From: Amoeboaphelidium protococcarum
Taxonomy: Eukaryota; Aphelidiomycota; Aphelidea
Assembly: GCA_023515745.1 (NCBI GenBank)
Contig: JALECJ010000004.1
Coordinates: 744,001 to 808,000 of the forward strand
Length of the DNA: 64,000 bases
Direction of reading: 5' to 3'
Part shown: one piece after another, positions 22,373-33,281 of the stretch
Numbering within the stretch: position 1 is the stretch's first letter
How the letters are laid out: every line of letters starts with the position of its first letter
Position numbers and translations under genes: made by a program
The notes under the pieces: model-generated
What the model saw: the letters and a program-made list of their open reading frames with translations, nothing else
The model's database searches: none
What the model was told of the DNA's origin: nothing

Positions 22373-23653
22373 TCACTCAGTGTCTTCAGAAGGTTGATGT
22401 TTAGGCGACGATGACTTTGCAACTGGCTTCTTCTAAGTTTACGAACGCTTCTTCTATTTATCAGCAAGAGCCTTACTTTCAGCAACTTACTTCTACTACA
22501 ATGCTAGAATATCATTAAATCTCTCGCGTGATAAAGCTTAAGATAGATCCAACTGCAGTAAGCGTGAAATTTCATATAGGATACATTTCAACAGTTCATG
22601 ACCAGCATACGCATCCATAGCTGCATATTTGATCTAGTTCACGTTAAGAGGGAAGAATTCCCAATTTGTGCATGAAGTACTATTGCGGTAAGATTGAGCT
22701 GGTGGATTGAGATTGGACTCTGCAGATACCAACTTGAATCGATCCATCAAAACTTTGAGTCCATACTTGGCATTCTTGGCCGGAAGTGGAAGATGTAAAT
22801 CTCCATTCGGAAAGGCGGAAGCACCATCGAATTCATCAAGCTCCGGTAATTCTTCGCCTAGTTCGTGACTCTTACAGTACTGCTTCACATCGTCAACACA
22901 AAGCATTTCCAAGTGCTCCAAAAGGTTCAGCTGATACGCTGCATCTTAATAGACAGAAGTGTTACCATGTACCTCCCCATCAATAGATTTCACTTTAATT
23001 CCATATCTATACTTGACATACTTGTTAAAATGACCACTGCCCTGCGTAAGAGAACTATAATACATTTCCACCATTGAAAGATATTTGGACGCCACAAGTA
23101 CCTCAATACGAGACTATGTCACAATCTATTAACGCGATTTCAAGTAATAGTGATACTGGGCAAAGTCCTTAAGATCATGACAATTATCTAAAATCTTCTG
23201 CTAATACACTTCAGGTATATTAAAATCTTTAATCATCTTCTTAGCGTCCTATTTAACAGCAGTTCCACATAACAGCACTCCATCTTTAGTAAGTAGATCA
23301 ATCAGCGGCTACAAGTCATTGGCATTGACTGTGATATAGCGTCCTCTAAATACATACACCGCGTGATATAATAAAACTTCATCCTAATAGCACACCTAAA
23401 TCAAATTGACTGGATTATCCTAACCAACTTGCCGATTGGGTTTCCATTCTAAATCAAATCCAAGTGGACAAATCTAGTTCTGCGCCAAATCATAATCTAC
23501 CAGTTTAGCAATCCTTTCACACCATTATTTCATACAACATGCATCGCCAGTATAAGTTAGCTTTAAATTCTATTAATAGTGTGAATGATTAGAATGGACG
23601 GCACTTAAATGACCCGTTTACAAATTCAAGTTCAAGACTTGTTGTTATTACAT
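22373..23653 (-). CDS. DEDDy 3'-5' exonuclease (WRN-exonuclease/RNase D type), 426 aa
   Basis: A single minus-strand exon. Exo I is GFDLEWKPN (catalytic D and E), Exo II lies in LCGTAVKQDAKKMIKD, and Exo III is IKYAAMDAYAGHELL, where YxxxD gives the DEDDy class. All four acidic residues are visible. An insertion of about 100 residues lies between Exo II and III. The C-terminus is basic and Gln-rich (QKKRSQTQKKPVAKSSSPKH), consistent with nuclear localisation. The family includes the WRN exonuclease domain and plant WEX; there is no helicase or HRDC domain. The start is ATG 23653 and the N-terminus is Gln/Asn-rich. TGA 22373-22375. Confidence 0.82.
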
Positions 23654-23800
23654 CTCGATATAAATTCAGAAGAATCGCGTTGAAATGAAGATTAAAAGAG
23701 GAAATTATATCACTCAGTAGTAATAAAATCGCTATTTTAGTAGTACATATATACTCTGCCAAATATTCATATTTTAGCGAGACTGTAATACGGTAAGTAC

Positions 23801-24304
23801 TCAGTGAATAACGATATTACCACGCCTTCCATTCAAGATTTTTGCATCAAACTTGGCCTCCACACCCTCGCGGATAATCTTGTCAATAATGGCCGACTCA
23901 TCCGTGCTATTGAACGCCTCCAAGAGCTGAGCTTTGCGCGGTTTGCACGGCGGCCCGTTCGTTCCAAAGTCGCGAGTGAAAATGTCAAACGAGTCAACAG
24001 TTTCAGCCAGCGATGCTTCCCCTTTGCGATACTTGGCTGGCATACCTACCCACACATACATTCACATAATCTCACACCAATTATATCAATTAAAATCAAC
24101 TATTAACTAAAACTTACCATTATCACAAATGACGAAAAATTCTGAAGTAGTCTCATGACTCTTCTCTTTAGCAGGACGCCATGTGCAGGACACCAGCTGA
24201 GGTCCATGAGGCTGATTGGAAGAATGACCCTTCTTATCATGCTTTGAATCCTGTGCATCACTGCCAAGATTATGAATTTAATGATGTTATCCCTTCTTGA
24301 TCAT
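23801..24304 (-). CDS. RTC3-type SBDS N-terminal-domain protein, 143 aa
   Basis: Exons (minus) 24118-24304 and 23801-24045 flank a 72-nt intron (GTAAGTTTTAG...TGGGTAG). After a His/Ser/Gln-rich leader, the second half reads ASLAETVDSFDIFTRDFGTN, KPRKAQLLEAFNSTDESA and IIDKIIREGVE, then a basic tail. This is the FYSH domain of SBDS without the other two domains, as in yeast Rtc3/YHR087W. Proteins of this form are mainly fungal and are linked to RNA metabolism. Two Gln are UAA. Ends at TGA 23801. The start at ATG 24304 is the first in frame after an AT-rich stretch. Confidence 0.72.
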
Positions 24305-24546
24305 TATTACTAATATATATAGATAAGGTTAAATGTAATGTTGAGTTGGTAGATGAACAATATTGTCTGATTCAGAAACAGGAAGAAATGATCGTTGCAC
24401 GAGAGAACGAGAGACTCGTTGACGGAAAGAAACAGTTACGGATGTCCTGATGTATTCATTCATCATCATCATCATCATCATCGTTCAACAAGGGGGTGGA
24501 TGATTGAAAAATGAATTGACATTTACCTAGAGCTATATGTTAAATA
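24305..24546. repeat. Intergenic region with (ATC)n repeat
   Basis: A short CATCATCATCATCATCATCG run lies at about 24463-24482. Otherwise AT-rich spacer between two same-strand genes. Confidence 0.5.
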
Positions 24547-25296
24547 TCATTTACGAAGTTCACGTTCAAGAGCAGTGATTTCTTCCAAAGTCTTTGCATT
24601 CTTGATGGCTTCTTTGATCCTCTTCACTCTGTCTTTCCTTCTGGAAGATTCAACATCAGTAGCATTGTCTTCAGAAGCGCCAGATGATTTCCTCACTCTC
24701 TTCCCTTTGCCGGATTTCGTTGCAGTTGACTCAACAGCGTCTGATTCTACGAATGATTACGCGTCTCGCCTCTCCTTGTCAGTCACGTGCTCGAAATCCA
24801 AATATCTCAACTGAGGCAGCATAGCTAGCACTTGCAGTCGATAATCTTTCTATAAGCACACTGGATTTCCACGCAGACTAAGGCATTTTAAGTTGGATGC
24901 CAATTTTAAGGGTGACAGCGAGGAAACTTTATTGATTTCATTATTGTTCAGAATCAGAGTGTGTAGTTCTGGCAACGCTTCGCCGATTGATGAACTGATG
25001 TAACTGATTTTATTATTAGATAGCAAAAGATGCTTTAACTTATATAAATGAGGGAAATCTTCTAGCCTAGTAATATCGTTATTTGTAAAGTCTATAGTGT
25101 CGTACAAATCCTTGGTCAGACTCAAGTTCTCAATCAAGCTGATCGCGTTATCTACACATTTAAGAGTCACGTTACGCCTAAAATTAAATGGTATGAATTT
25201 AGAATTAGGCTTACCTCTTAGATCCAGTTCTCTGTCTCCTAAAGTATTGGTGAATGCCACAGAATTCTCCAAAATGTCAATCGTTAAAGCCACCAT
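24547..25296 (-). CDS. LEA1: U2 snRNP protein A' (LRR), 228 aa
   Basis: Exons (minus) 25215-25296 and 24547-25151 flank a 63-nt intron (GTAAGCCTAA...AAATGTGTAG). Removing the intron restores the family's RDRELDLR...IENL spacing. Leucine-rich repeats follow (LYDTIDFTNNDITRLEDFP, LKHLLLSNNKISYI, LPELHTLILNNNEI, LKCLSLRGNPV), then the LRR cap DYRLQVLAMLPQLRYLDF and a conserved C-terminal RIKEAIKNAKTLEEITALE. U2A' binds U2B'' and stem-loop IV of U2 snRNA in the spliceosome. Length and layout match human SNRPA1. The tail carries a basic KGKRVRKSS segment. The symbol is given by orthology with yeast Lea1. Confidence 0.9.
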
Positions 25297-25416
25297 TATT
25301 ATTAGTCCGTAAAGATGGAACTGTAGAGAAAGTACAACAGAAAACAGAAAGAGATAAAAGAGATATAACAGGAAAAAGTCAACAACAATCGCAATACTAA
25401 ATATTCAACAATGATA

Positions 25417-25896
25417 TCAATGTTTTTCAAAATACTTCTTTTTTAAATCTTGGCTAGCTTTATCATCACCTTGGAACCATTAGAATGGCATCCATCCAAA
25501 GCTACCACCACTACCATCACCATTAGAATTAGAACTCTATCGATTGGCACTCTCATCCTGATACATTGCGTAAAACAGAGACACGAAGCAGGCGGCCTAT
25601 GACGAAATGCGCCATCGTCCCCATCTGTTCAGTTCAGCGCTATTCTTCCGGTGTCTGGCCATCATAACGAATGAGCCCAGTGTCACTGCAAAGGTGAGAG
25701 GTATCATGGGATGTTCGCGCATTTTAAAATAGATGTGATCCAGGACTGTGGGAGGCATCATGTCCATTCTGGTGGGAGTGAAGCCCAACTCTTATTCAGT
25801 ATATTTTGTCGTCACATCCAGCCTCTTGTCTTCGATTTCTTTCAATTACTATCTGTCCATATGGATCTACGTGGATGGCCTCTTTGGATACTCCAT
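25417..25896 (-). CDS. RCF1: HIG1-domain protein (RCF1-like), mitochondrial inner membrane
   Basis: 159 aa from ATG 25896; ATG 25860 is also possible. The HIG1 domain is at about residues 55-120: KMREHPMIPLTFAVTLGSF, then HRKNSAELNRWGRWRISSQA and CFVSLFYAMYQD. It shows the two hydrophobic helices with the QxxxRxR-like loop typical of the family. RCF1 proteins assemble and regulate cytochrome oxidase and respiratory supercomplexes. The N-terminus is charged; the C-terminus is Ser/Gly/Asn-rich with a lysine-rich end. Its presence implies an aerobic respiratory chain, which argues against diplomonad or oxymonad hosts sharing this code. Confidence 0.8.
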
Positions 25897-26061
25897 TTTG
25901 CTAATGATCACTCAGACTATAAATGATTCGTTTACGAGTTTATCACAAAGTGAAAAGAGCCGATGACGCTATTGATCAGACTCTAAGAAAGACAGTAATA
26001 TTGATAACTTTTTCACATCAAAATATATATAAGAGCATTTAGTCATACAGTATCATTGCTT

Positions 26062-26427
26062 TCACTATTTTTCAGACGATGGAGATGGTGGTGAGTTGAA
26101 GTAATCGTACAGTGCCTGTTCATCTTCCCTGTCTTCATCAGACATTTCCTTCATGGGGACGGCTGGTACACCGAGATATTCTCTCAATTGATTCATCTTG
26201 AGATTGGCCACCTGCGACGCGTCTTCTAAACTCTTTATATCATACTTGTGTCGGGCACAATAGAACAATGATGCGCTGACTAGTGATGTTATAGCAGTCG
26301 CCATTCCCAGAGCTTTGATGCAGTAGATTAACGCGTCAACTTTTGATGATGTAGATGGTTCACCTTCCACTTCCTACTGCACAGATTTAAATCTTCGGTT
26401 CCATTTAAACATACAATTTCGTATCAT
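26062..26427 (-). CDS. Small single-pass membrane protein, 121 aa (TMEM242-like?)
   Basis: The N-terminus MIRNCMFKWNRRFKS is basic like a mitochondrial presequence. One transmembrane segment follows (IKALGMATAITSLVSASLF), then a helical region (IKSLEDASQVANLKMNQL) and an acidic tail. The ALGxAT... helix followed by a K...SLEDxxxxxxxKM helix faintly recalls the C-terminal half of TMEM242, a mitochondrial assembly factor. I hold this loosely. It ends at TGA 26062 after a UAG Gln codon. Confidence 0.5.
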
Positions 26428-26562
26428 TTCTGCCCCGGCACTAAATACTGAGGGATATAGCTGTAAAAATAAGGGTATCTTCTAGAGTGTTCTCTAAAAA
26501 GCGATAAGTAGATCAATTAAAAAAGTCAATTTAAATATTAGCTTTTCATTCAAAGTTTGTGA

Positions 26563-28566
26563 TCATAACAAGGTCGGAAGCACCTCCACTCCGCGTAAAA
26601 CACTCACATCGAATATATCGCATATATGGTTCTGCTGCGACAGTTCCATGTAGTGCTACATCTTCACTTACTCATCTTTACGTTCATGAATCTTGGCCAT
26701 AAAATAGTGAGCCTGCCAGACACGACTTCCTCTCAAGCGACCATTGCGGATGGCAATCATTAGCTCAGACTTTGCCAGATCCAGTCTATCATCAGCCAAG
26801 TATATCAATCCAAGTAGAGTTCTTGCACTCAAATGACAAGGATCATAATTCAGAGCAGCCTCGAAATTGCCTCGTGCCTGTTCCAGGACAGAAGGAGGTA
26901 GCTACTAAATCACCTTCAGCAATTAATCACTCGTGTTAGACTAATCACCACTCAATTACTGCTCACTTTGATCTTACTGAGTTAGTTCTTAAAAAAATTC
27001 TTCAAGATCCACTTTACCGCCAGAGGAATATATCGCCAGCAATCCAAGTTCACACTGTACATCAGCGCAGGTTGGCTCAACTTTTCTAGCATTATCGCAG
27101 CAAATCTAAGCCTCCCTAAACTTCTAATGCCGTCTATGCCATTGAGCTAACATAAGCCACAGCTCAATAAATCGAGACTTCATACGGCGACGGTGCAGCG
27201 AACGACTACGGGGATCATTGATCTGAGAGAGATCATCCAACTTTCGTCTATGAGGGAAGAAGGCCGTCTGCATGAGGAAGCCACGGGTATCACTCTACGG
27301 TAACAGATTAGGATAAAGCGATAAGACAGCCGGAAAATCTTCAAATAAAAGAACTTCTGAAATGCCTTGATCCATCAGAGACAACGTTGCTCCATACTCA
27401 TCATTGTCAATCTTATCCGGGACATACACAATCTTGTACAAATCAAACAATTGCTTGTAACGCTTTAAAACTTCTTTCGATAGATTACTCTCATCCATAA
27501 CACGGAGACCATGCTCTTGACAATACTCTAATAGTACGCACTCTGTTATTTTCAAATTCAAATATGCATCTTACTAACTTTTATCCAATCCGCGCATAAC
27601 TCTTAACGGATCAGGTGTAGTGTCTTCTTTAACAATAACAGATGACTCCAATTGGCGAATACAATTTAAAGCTTATGACATGTTCTACTAACCACTTGAT
27701 GCAATACTCAAAACTTTTAAATGAACCGCATGAACGTTTCCAGCATTCTGTGCTAAGCTTTAATCAATGTAAGAGACCGACTGATCAGGCTGACTACCAT
27801 GCATGTAATAAAGAGCCAGCGAATAGAGCACTTATGCATCTTGCCCCTTTGACAATTCATAAGCTTCAATTAAATGAGATTTGGCAGTGCTTTTAACATT
27901 TTAGTAAATATCTTCATCTGGAGTCTCCAGACTAAGTTTAGCATAGATAAGACCCATAAAGCAGCTGTATTTCACATAGTACTCCTTATAAAGGGAAGAA
28001 TCCAACTCCTTGATAACATCGCGCATCTTTTCAGCATAGAATAGAGCTTTATGAGATTTATAAGCTTTCAAGTTGGCTTTTATGCCAATAACAATCACGT
28101 CAATAACATTCTATATCGTCTCCGTCTCATCGCCACTATTATGATGAAGTTGGAGCTACGGAGTGGATTGCGATGGACTTGGAACGTATTTACTTGCAAA
28201 ACTCAGCTATCTTTTGAATTGTTATTACTACTACTAGTCAACTTTAAGGGATGATTCAGATGTCTCAGACTGAATGTTCTATTTTTACTATTGCTACTAT
28301 TACTCCGTCACAGCCAAATGACCTCTGTTCCTCGCCTCCCACCAGTCTTCATTCATCGCACCATTATCGAGATATGAGTTGACGGCCATACAGCACTCGG
28401 ACATACTTTCCAGTTCATAGGTACATTGTACCAGATTTCTCATCTATTTACGTGAGCGAAAAGTTTCCGACAGTCCAGCATATATTTAATCCTTCTGGGC
28501 CAACTTCTCCTTGAGCCAGTTCACCTACTCCTACTACACAGTATTACTCTCTTACAGTTTACTCAT
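26563..28566 (-). CDS. TTC7/YPP1-like TPR protein, 667 aa
   Basis: A single exon from ATG 28566 to TGA 26563. The C-terminal half is TPR-like: FIELWLMLAQWHRRHQKFR, then EAQICCDNARKVEPTCAD, VLEQARGNFEAALNYDP, ARTLLGLIYLADDRLDLAKS and a final LRGVEVLPTLL resembling the PILPFxxIPRLL end of TTC7. An upstream block (VLLFEDFPAVLSLYPNLLP) also fits TTC7/Ypp1, which with EFR3 recruits PI 4-kinase to the plasma membrane. The protein is shorter than the usual 800-850 residues and lacks part of the N-terminal repeats. Two long Gln tracts at about residues 85-115 are coded almost entirely by TAA/TAG. Confidence 0.7.
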
Positions 28567-28961
28567 CTCCAACTTGATGGCGATAAAGATTTATAGCAGA
28601 AAGATATTCTTAAATGAATGAACGAATCGAAAAATACGCTGTAACAATTATTTAAAAAGAGTAGAGCCGAAGTTGAAGAAAAGTAGAAAAGTCCGCCTGG
28701 TTTAACATAAAGAGCGAGCCTTCTCCCTCTCTCTCTCTCGATCATCAGGGCTGAATCGATTGAAGCTCTATTGCCCAACGCGCGTAGTTTCAGCTTTGCT
28801 ATTTAGGTTTCTCTCCTTCGCTGTGCCTTCCTTACCATATCGTGACTCTTTGTATTTATCCTTTGCTCTCCGCGGTATTCCTCTCGGGTCGATCATCCTG
28901 AAACGGTTTATAAGTTACTTTTTGCGTGCGATAAATATCTAAAAGTTAAAGCTATCGGATA
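28567..28961. other. Divergent intergenic region
   Basis: 395 bp between divergent starts. It includes a (CT)n-like CTCTCTCTCTCTCG stretch near 28727-28740 and several pyrimidine tracts. No coding frame is supported. Confidence 0.4.
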
Positions 28962-30017
28962 ATGTATATCTGCTTGTATAGAGCCCATGATGGTCTTATC
29001 CTTACTGAGACTGTGAGCGATCAAGGCGACTCTGTAATGACTCAGGTCAGAGCTGAGAGTAAAGAGCTGTGTCGCTAAGTGAGAATGCATTCAAATGTTC
29101 CCACAACCTTTTGTACTTCAATATCACCATCATCATCATAGTCTATCTGGTATGTGCACATTGACTGCGGTATTTTGTATATGCTCAATTTAAACTCTGC
29201 ATCGCGATAGTAGTATGAAGGCACCAAGAAGGTTGGATACATTCTATCAGAGGTAATAAAGAATTTCACTTCTGAATATGACTTACAGCATGTATTGAAA
29301 CAGCGAAGACCATATGCTTATATCAAGTTTGAGTCCACAATTTAGTCTATCATACAAAAATATGCTAGTTTAGCTTCTGGCTCTTTGGTTGCAATAGATT
29401 CCACCTACGTTCCTTTCAATTTCGGTGCATCTGGTGGAACTTTACATAAATCTGGTGCTAAAATGCTAAATACCGAGAATAAATAGCGAATGATTATTGA
29501 TATGTTCATGACTGTGCTGATTGTTTTTGTGTGTATAAGTTCATATCGCAGTCCCGGCTGGTTAAATGCTCCTTCCGACGTGTTTGAACAACGACAAGAT
29601 CAGAATAAATAGAGTCGATTTGAACTCTATCCCCAGAGTGAGTGGGATGCTGGTGGAATTCCACTTTAGACTGATGATGTTAGAGAGGAGATTGTGATGA
29701 TGCACTCTCACAACATCGTATCTAATGGATTATTAGTAAACGCTCTATATATTTGCCTGGATATTACAAATACTTTTATTCTGTATCAAGTGGGTTTATA
29801 GCTATTAAATAACCGAAGACTTGATGTAACATAAACTTTGCAATACCAAGTATTAGTTACTCATGCTATCATCGTCATTGTTACAATGGTAATGCTGGCT
29901 GAAGATTTCACGTACATGTCTATGATATACGTTTCGTATCCTTTCGCCTTACTAGTCTAACGTCTATTAAATTCAACATTCATTGTTGGCGTCTCTAGCA
30001 AGGATCACATTGTATGA
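28962..30017 (+). CDS. SEC22-like longin protein with multipass C-terminus, 351 aa
   Basis: ATG 28962 begins MYICLYRAHDGLILTETV, the first strand of a longin domain. The domain continues with SIWYVHIDCGILYMLNL, KVGYILSEVIKNFTSEYD and RPYAYIKFESTIQSIIQKY, the last matching SEC22's RPYxFIxFDxxIQKxKKxY. No v-SNARE coiled coil follows. Instead there are about four hydrophobic segments (FMTVLIVFVCISS, VNALYICLDITNTFILYQV, THAIIVIVTMVMLA, IYVSYPFALLV). This layout matches animal SEC22A/SEC22C rather than SEC22B, and suggests an ER-Golgi trafficking role without fusion activity. TGA 30015. Confidence 0.72.
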
Positions 30018-30192
30018 GAATAATCCACATCAGAGTATCAAATAGATTGTAATTATACATTTCAGTACGCGTTTCGTGGCCTCTTTACAGTTTCAGGCAA
30101 TTTACAGACTCTCGCAGCAACGAAACGCGTCGCCCTTCTTCTTTTTTTGTTTCAGGTTTAGACTTGCATAAGGCAGGCGTCTGATCATTGAG

Positions 30193-33006
30193 ATGCTTAG
30201 ATTACGCCCTTATGTTGTGCTTGTTAAGCGTTAAGCTTCTTGTAGAAGTATTTGGTCAATTGGATTTGCTAGGCAGTAATCTCATCTGAATGTGAATGCC
30301 AAAGATTATGATTATAAAGAGAAGGATTCTGAAGTTAATCCAGTTTAAAGCAACAACTTTTACTCTACGATTCGCGAGGCCCAACTGCAGCATAAATAGC
30401 ATCTACTCATGGCTCGTGTTGGCGTAATTTATATTCTATATTTGACGTATATCAACTTGAACTAGAGCTTTGCGATATGTAGGATTTTTATGAGTTCTAT
30501 TTTGAACAAGGTTAGTTGGTGTCTCAGCTGTTGAATATAAAGTTGGCGAGGATGGCTGCTGGTTCAAGACGCGCAGATTCTGGTTAAGAAGTTGTATTCT
30601 GTGGATTCCCTTAGTACAAAATGGCTGATTATGTTAAAATGCTCTTGGATTAAGGATATTCTGTCGCCAAATTTGAGTAATATCATCGCGTATAGAATAA
30701 TGGTGAGAGATTGATCACTCGTCATGTTGACCGAATATTTACGACAGGTACTGTGGTTGAAGAATCTCTTGTATAAGAAGAAGACTAACTGTAATCTTAA
30801 TAGTCTATTAACAAGCACAGTATTCTGTCTTTATTTTCTAGTAACCGAGATGATTAAATATGTTACAGCCTGGTTGATGTGCTGAGCGGAGATTTTTACA
30901 TGGGATGCTCATCTGGAGATTTATTCTAGTCAAAATTGTCGTCCATTAGACCAGCTGAAGTTATCATCAGTTCTAGTGCGTGTAAAAAATCTCTTTTTAA
31001 GTAAATCAAGGAGGTATCGCCTGATTCTGTAGTACATGAAGATACAAGCGCCGTGTCGGTATGCGATAAAGATGGTCTGTAGTATCTTGATAAGATATTT
31101 TAAATCGGCTCTAATGCTGCCTAAAAGAAGTTCTTAAATGATCTTGGTATTCATGGTAAACTGTAGTAAGAAGACGCATTGAAATCGTGTGCCTCACTTC
31201 TTCGCTTTATTGAACAGTCTCACGGCGGTTCTCTGCCGCTGCTCAACTTACCACGTCCGTTCAATGCAGATTGCGTCAGAATGGATCCATGGACGGTGAA
31301 CTCTCTAGAAATGTTCTCTCAGATTCAAAGTAGTACAAGTGGGCACTCAAGTACTTCATATACTCTATATGGGCTAATCAAGAGGCATTGTTAGACTCCA
31401 GCTGGACGAGGTCTTCTCAAACGGCGACTTTTAAATCCATCAACAGATGTCCATCTACTGTAACGCCGACTAGATCAAGTGGATCTCATTCAAACTTAAC
31501 CTGCCGTGGCAAAATCTATTCGTGATGCTCTGTCTCAATACTGCAGATATAACATGGCACAAGCTCTTCAGAATTTGGCTCTTGGGTATGGTGGTCCTTG
31601 GCATTTGGGAGTTATCCACAATCATTTACACGCACTGGATGTATCTTGCGGTGTCGAAGATGGATTAGATGTAGACAAAGATTAACTATAAGAATTGCGA
31701 TAATTCTTGTCTTTCGTTCTACCTACAGAGTATATGCAATCAGATTTAGATGTGAATCTGCTTCAAAAATCAATATCTAAGCCTGGTGTGTTAAATCCAG
31801 AATGTAATCCGGATTTGATGTGGATCAAGGAGAAATATATCCACACCAAAGATTAGTCTGATGCTATCAAGCACCATTTAGTTGATTGCATACAGGAGCT
31901 CTCTGGCGTAACTTTAAGTAAATAAAGCGTAAACTTTGACGTAAAGAAGCCACTTGGCCCTTACATTGAAATCGAGTCTAGTCAGAGCGTTCCGTCACTA
32001 TTGTCTTCGCATTACTAAGCGCTTGGTATGAAGCACCTCTAGACTCTTGGAGGATCAAGCAGAGTAAAGAAATTCAGATTTAGATATTAGCAATGGACTG
32101 AGAATTGTACTGAAGTTGAATCTGTATACAACTAATATCTAGATGTGGAGAAGAATGTATTCGATATTGTGAAGCAGTAGGTGCTGAGTCTAAGAGATTA
32201 GTTACTAAAATTTGATGCACATTTATCTACGTAAGATCTTAGCTGTGCTATATCTCAACTTGCTACTGATTTCAACTGGACTCGACCAAAGTTATCAGCA
32301 GAGCATCAGAATTTATCCATTGTTGGCGGCAGACATCCGGTTCTGGAATCTGTCCTACAAGATTCTGCTCGATCGTATACGGCCAACTCTATTACACTTT
32401 CTCAAGTTGATCATGGCTAGATGGCCATCCTGACTGGTGCAAATATGGGTGGAAAGTCTACGTTTCTGAGGCAAAATGCTTTAATTGTTCTAATGGCCTA
32501 ATGCGGATTCTACGTGCCTGCTCAGAGTGCTGATATAGGAATCGTGGATGCAATTTACTCCAGAGTAGGATCCGCTGATAATCTTGCTCGTAATCAGTCA
32601 TCCTTCAAAGTGGAAATGGACGAATTGGCTGTCATTTTGAGTCAGTGCTCTAATAAATCACTAGTGCTTATAGATGAACTAGGAAGAGGGACATCGTATG
32701 AGGACGGCTTCGCTCTTAGTAAAGCTTCCATCGATCAGCTCGTAATAACTGGATGTCGTACGCTATTTGCCACACATTACCACAAACTGACCTCTCTGTA
32801 CCAAAATAGTTCAGCCAGTGGATAGTCAAAGATTCAATTTCTCAAAGCTGATATTGATGTTCGTGATGGTCGCCTCTTCTTCAATCACACTATCACCCCG
32901 GGTGTCAGTGTCAATTCTCACGGTATTGATGTTGCCAGATTTTCAGGTGTCCCGTAAGAAGTGATAAAAAATGCTATACAGTTTAAGCAGAGTCATTAAT
33001 GGTGAA
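30193..33006 (+). CDS. MSH1: MutS homologue, mitochondrial MSH1 type (one-base break near C-terminus)
   Basis: Exons 30193-30423 and 30483-33006 flank a 59-nt intron; joining restores MARVGDFYEFYFEQ, the mismatch-binding FYE motif. The basic N-terminus (MLRLRPYVVLVKRQASCRS) is a likely mitochondrial presequence. Clamp and lever regions follow. The ATPase has Walker A LTGANMGGKSTFLRQ, signature LARNQSSFKVEMDELAVIL, Walker B LVLIDELGRGTSYEDG and the TLFATHYHKL His motif. Near the end the frame is shifted by one extra T in a run of five (32940-32944). In the alternative frame the expected end SHGIDVARFSGVP...EVIKNA is read to TGA 33004. It is otherwise full length, about 920 aa. About 40 Gln are UAR. 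Confidence 0.88.
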
Positions 33007-33281
33007 GTGTAATTAATGCATAGTTTAGAAAATGCGCGTTTATCCACTTTACTTCTAATAGGTGAAATACTCATTTTCTACCTATAGAGTTTGTCAAGTT
33101 GTTTCTTTGTTTCGCTTCTTCCGTTTCTCTCTTTCCTCCTTTTCTTCACTCGTTCTTTTGTCTCTCAATCTCTCAGTCAACAGTTTTGTTAAATTTAACT
33201 GTAGCATTCATCAGTATACTGTATAATCAAGTGTCTTTAACCCTATTGTAAGAAAAAGTATTGAAATAATAAGTGTACATA
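33007..33281. promoter_or_regulatory. Pyrimidine-rich leader/promoter of clathrin light chain gene
   Basis: A long C/T-dominated stretch (about 33090-33180, e.g. TTTCTCTCTTTCCTCC) ends TCTCTCAG and lies roughly 100 bp before the start codon. It could be an initiator or pyrimidine tract, or a 5' UTR intron acceptor. This is inference from composition only. Confidence 0.35.
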
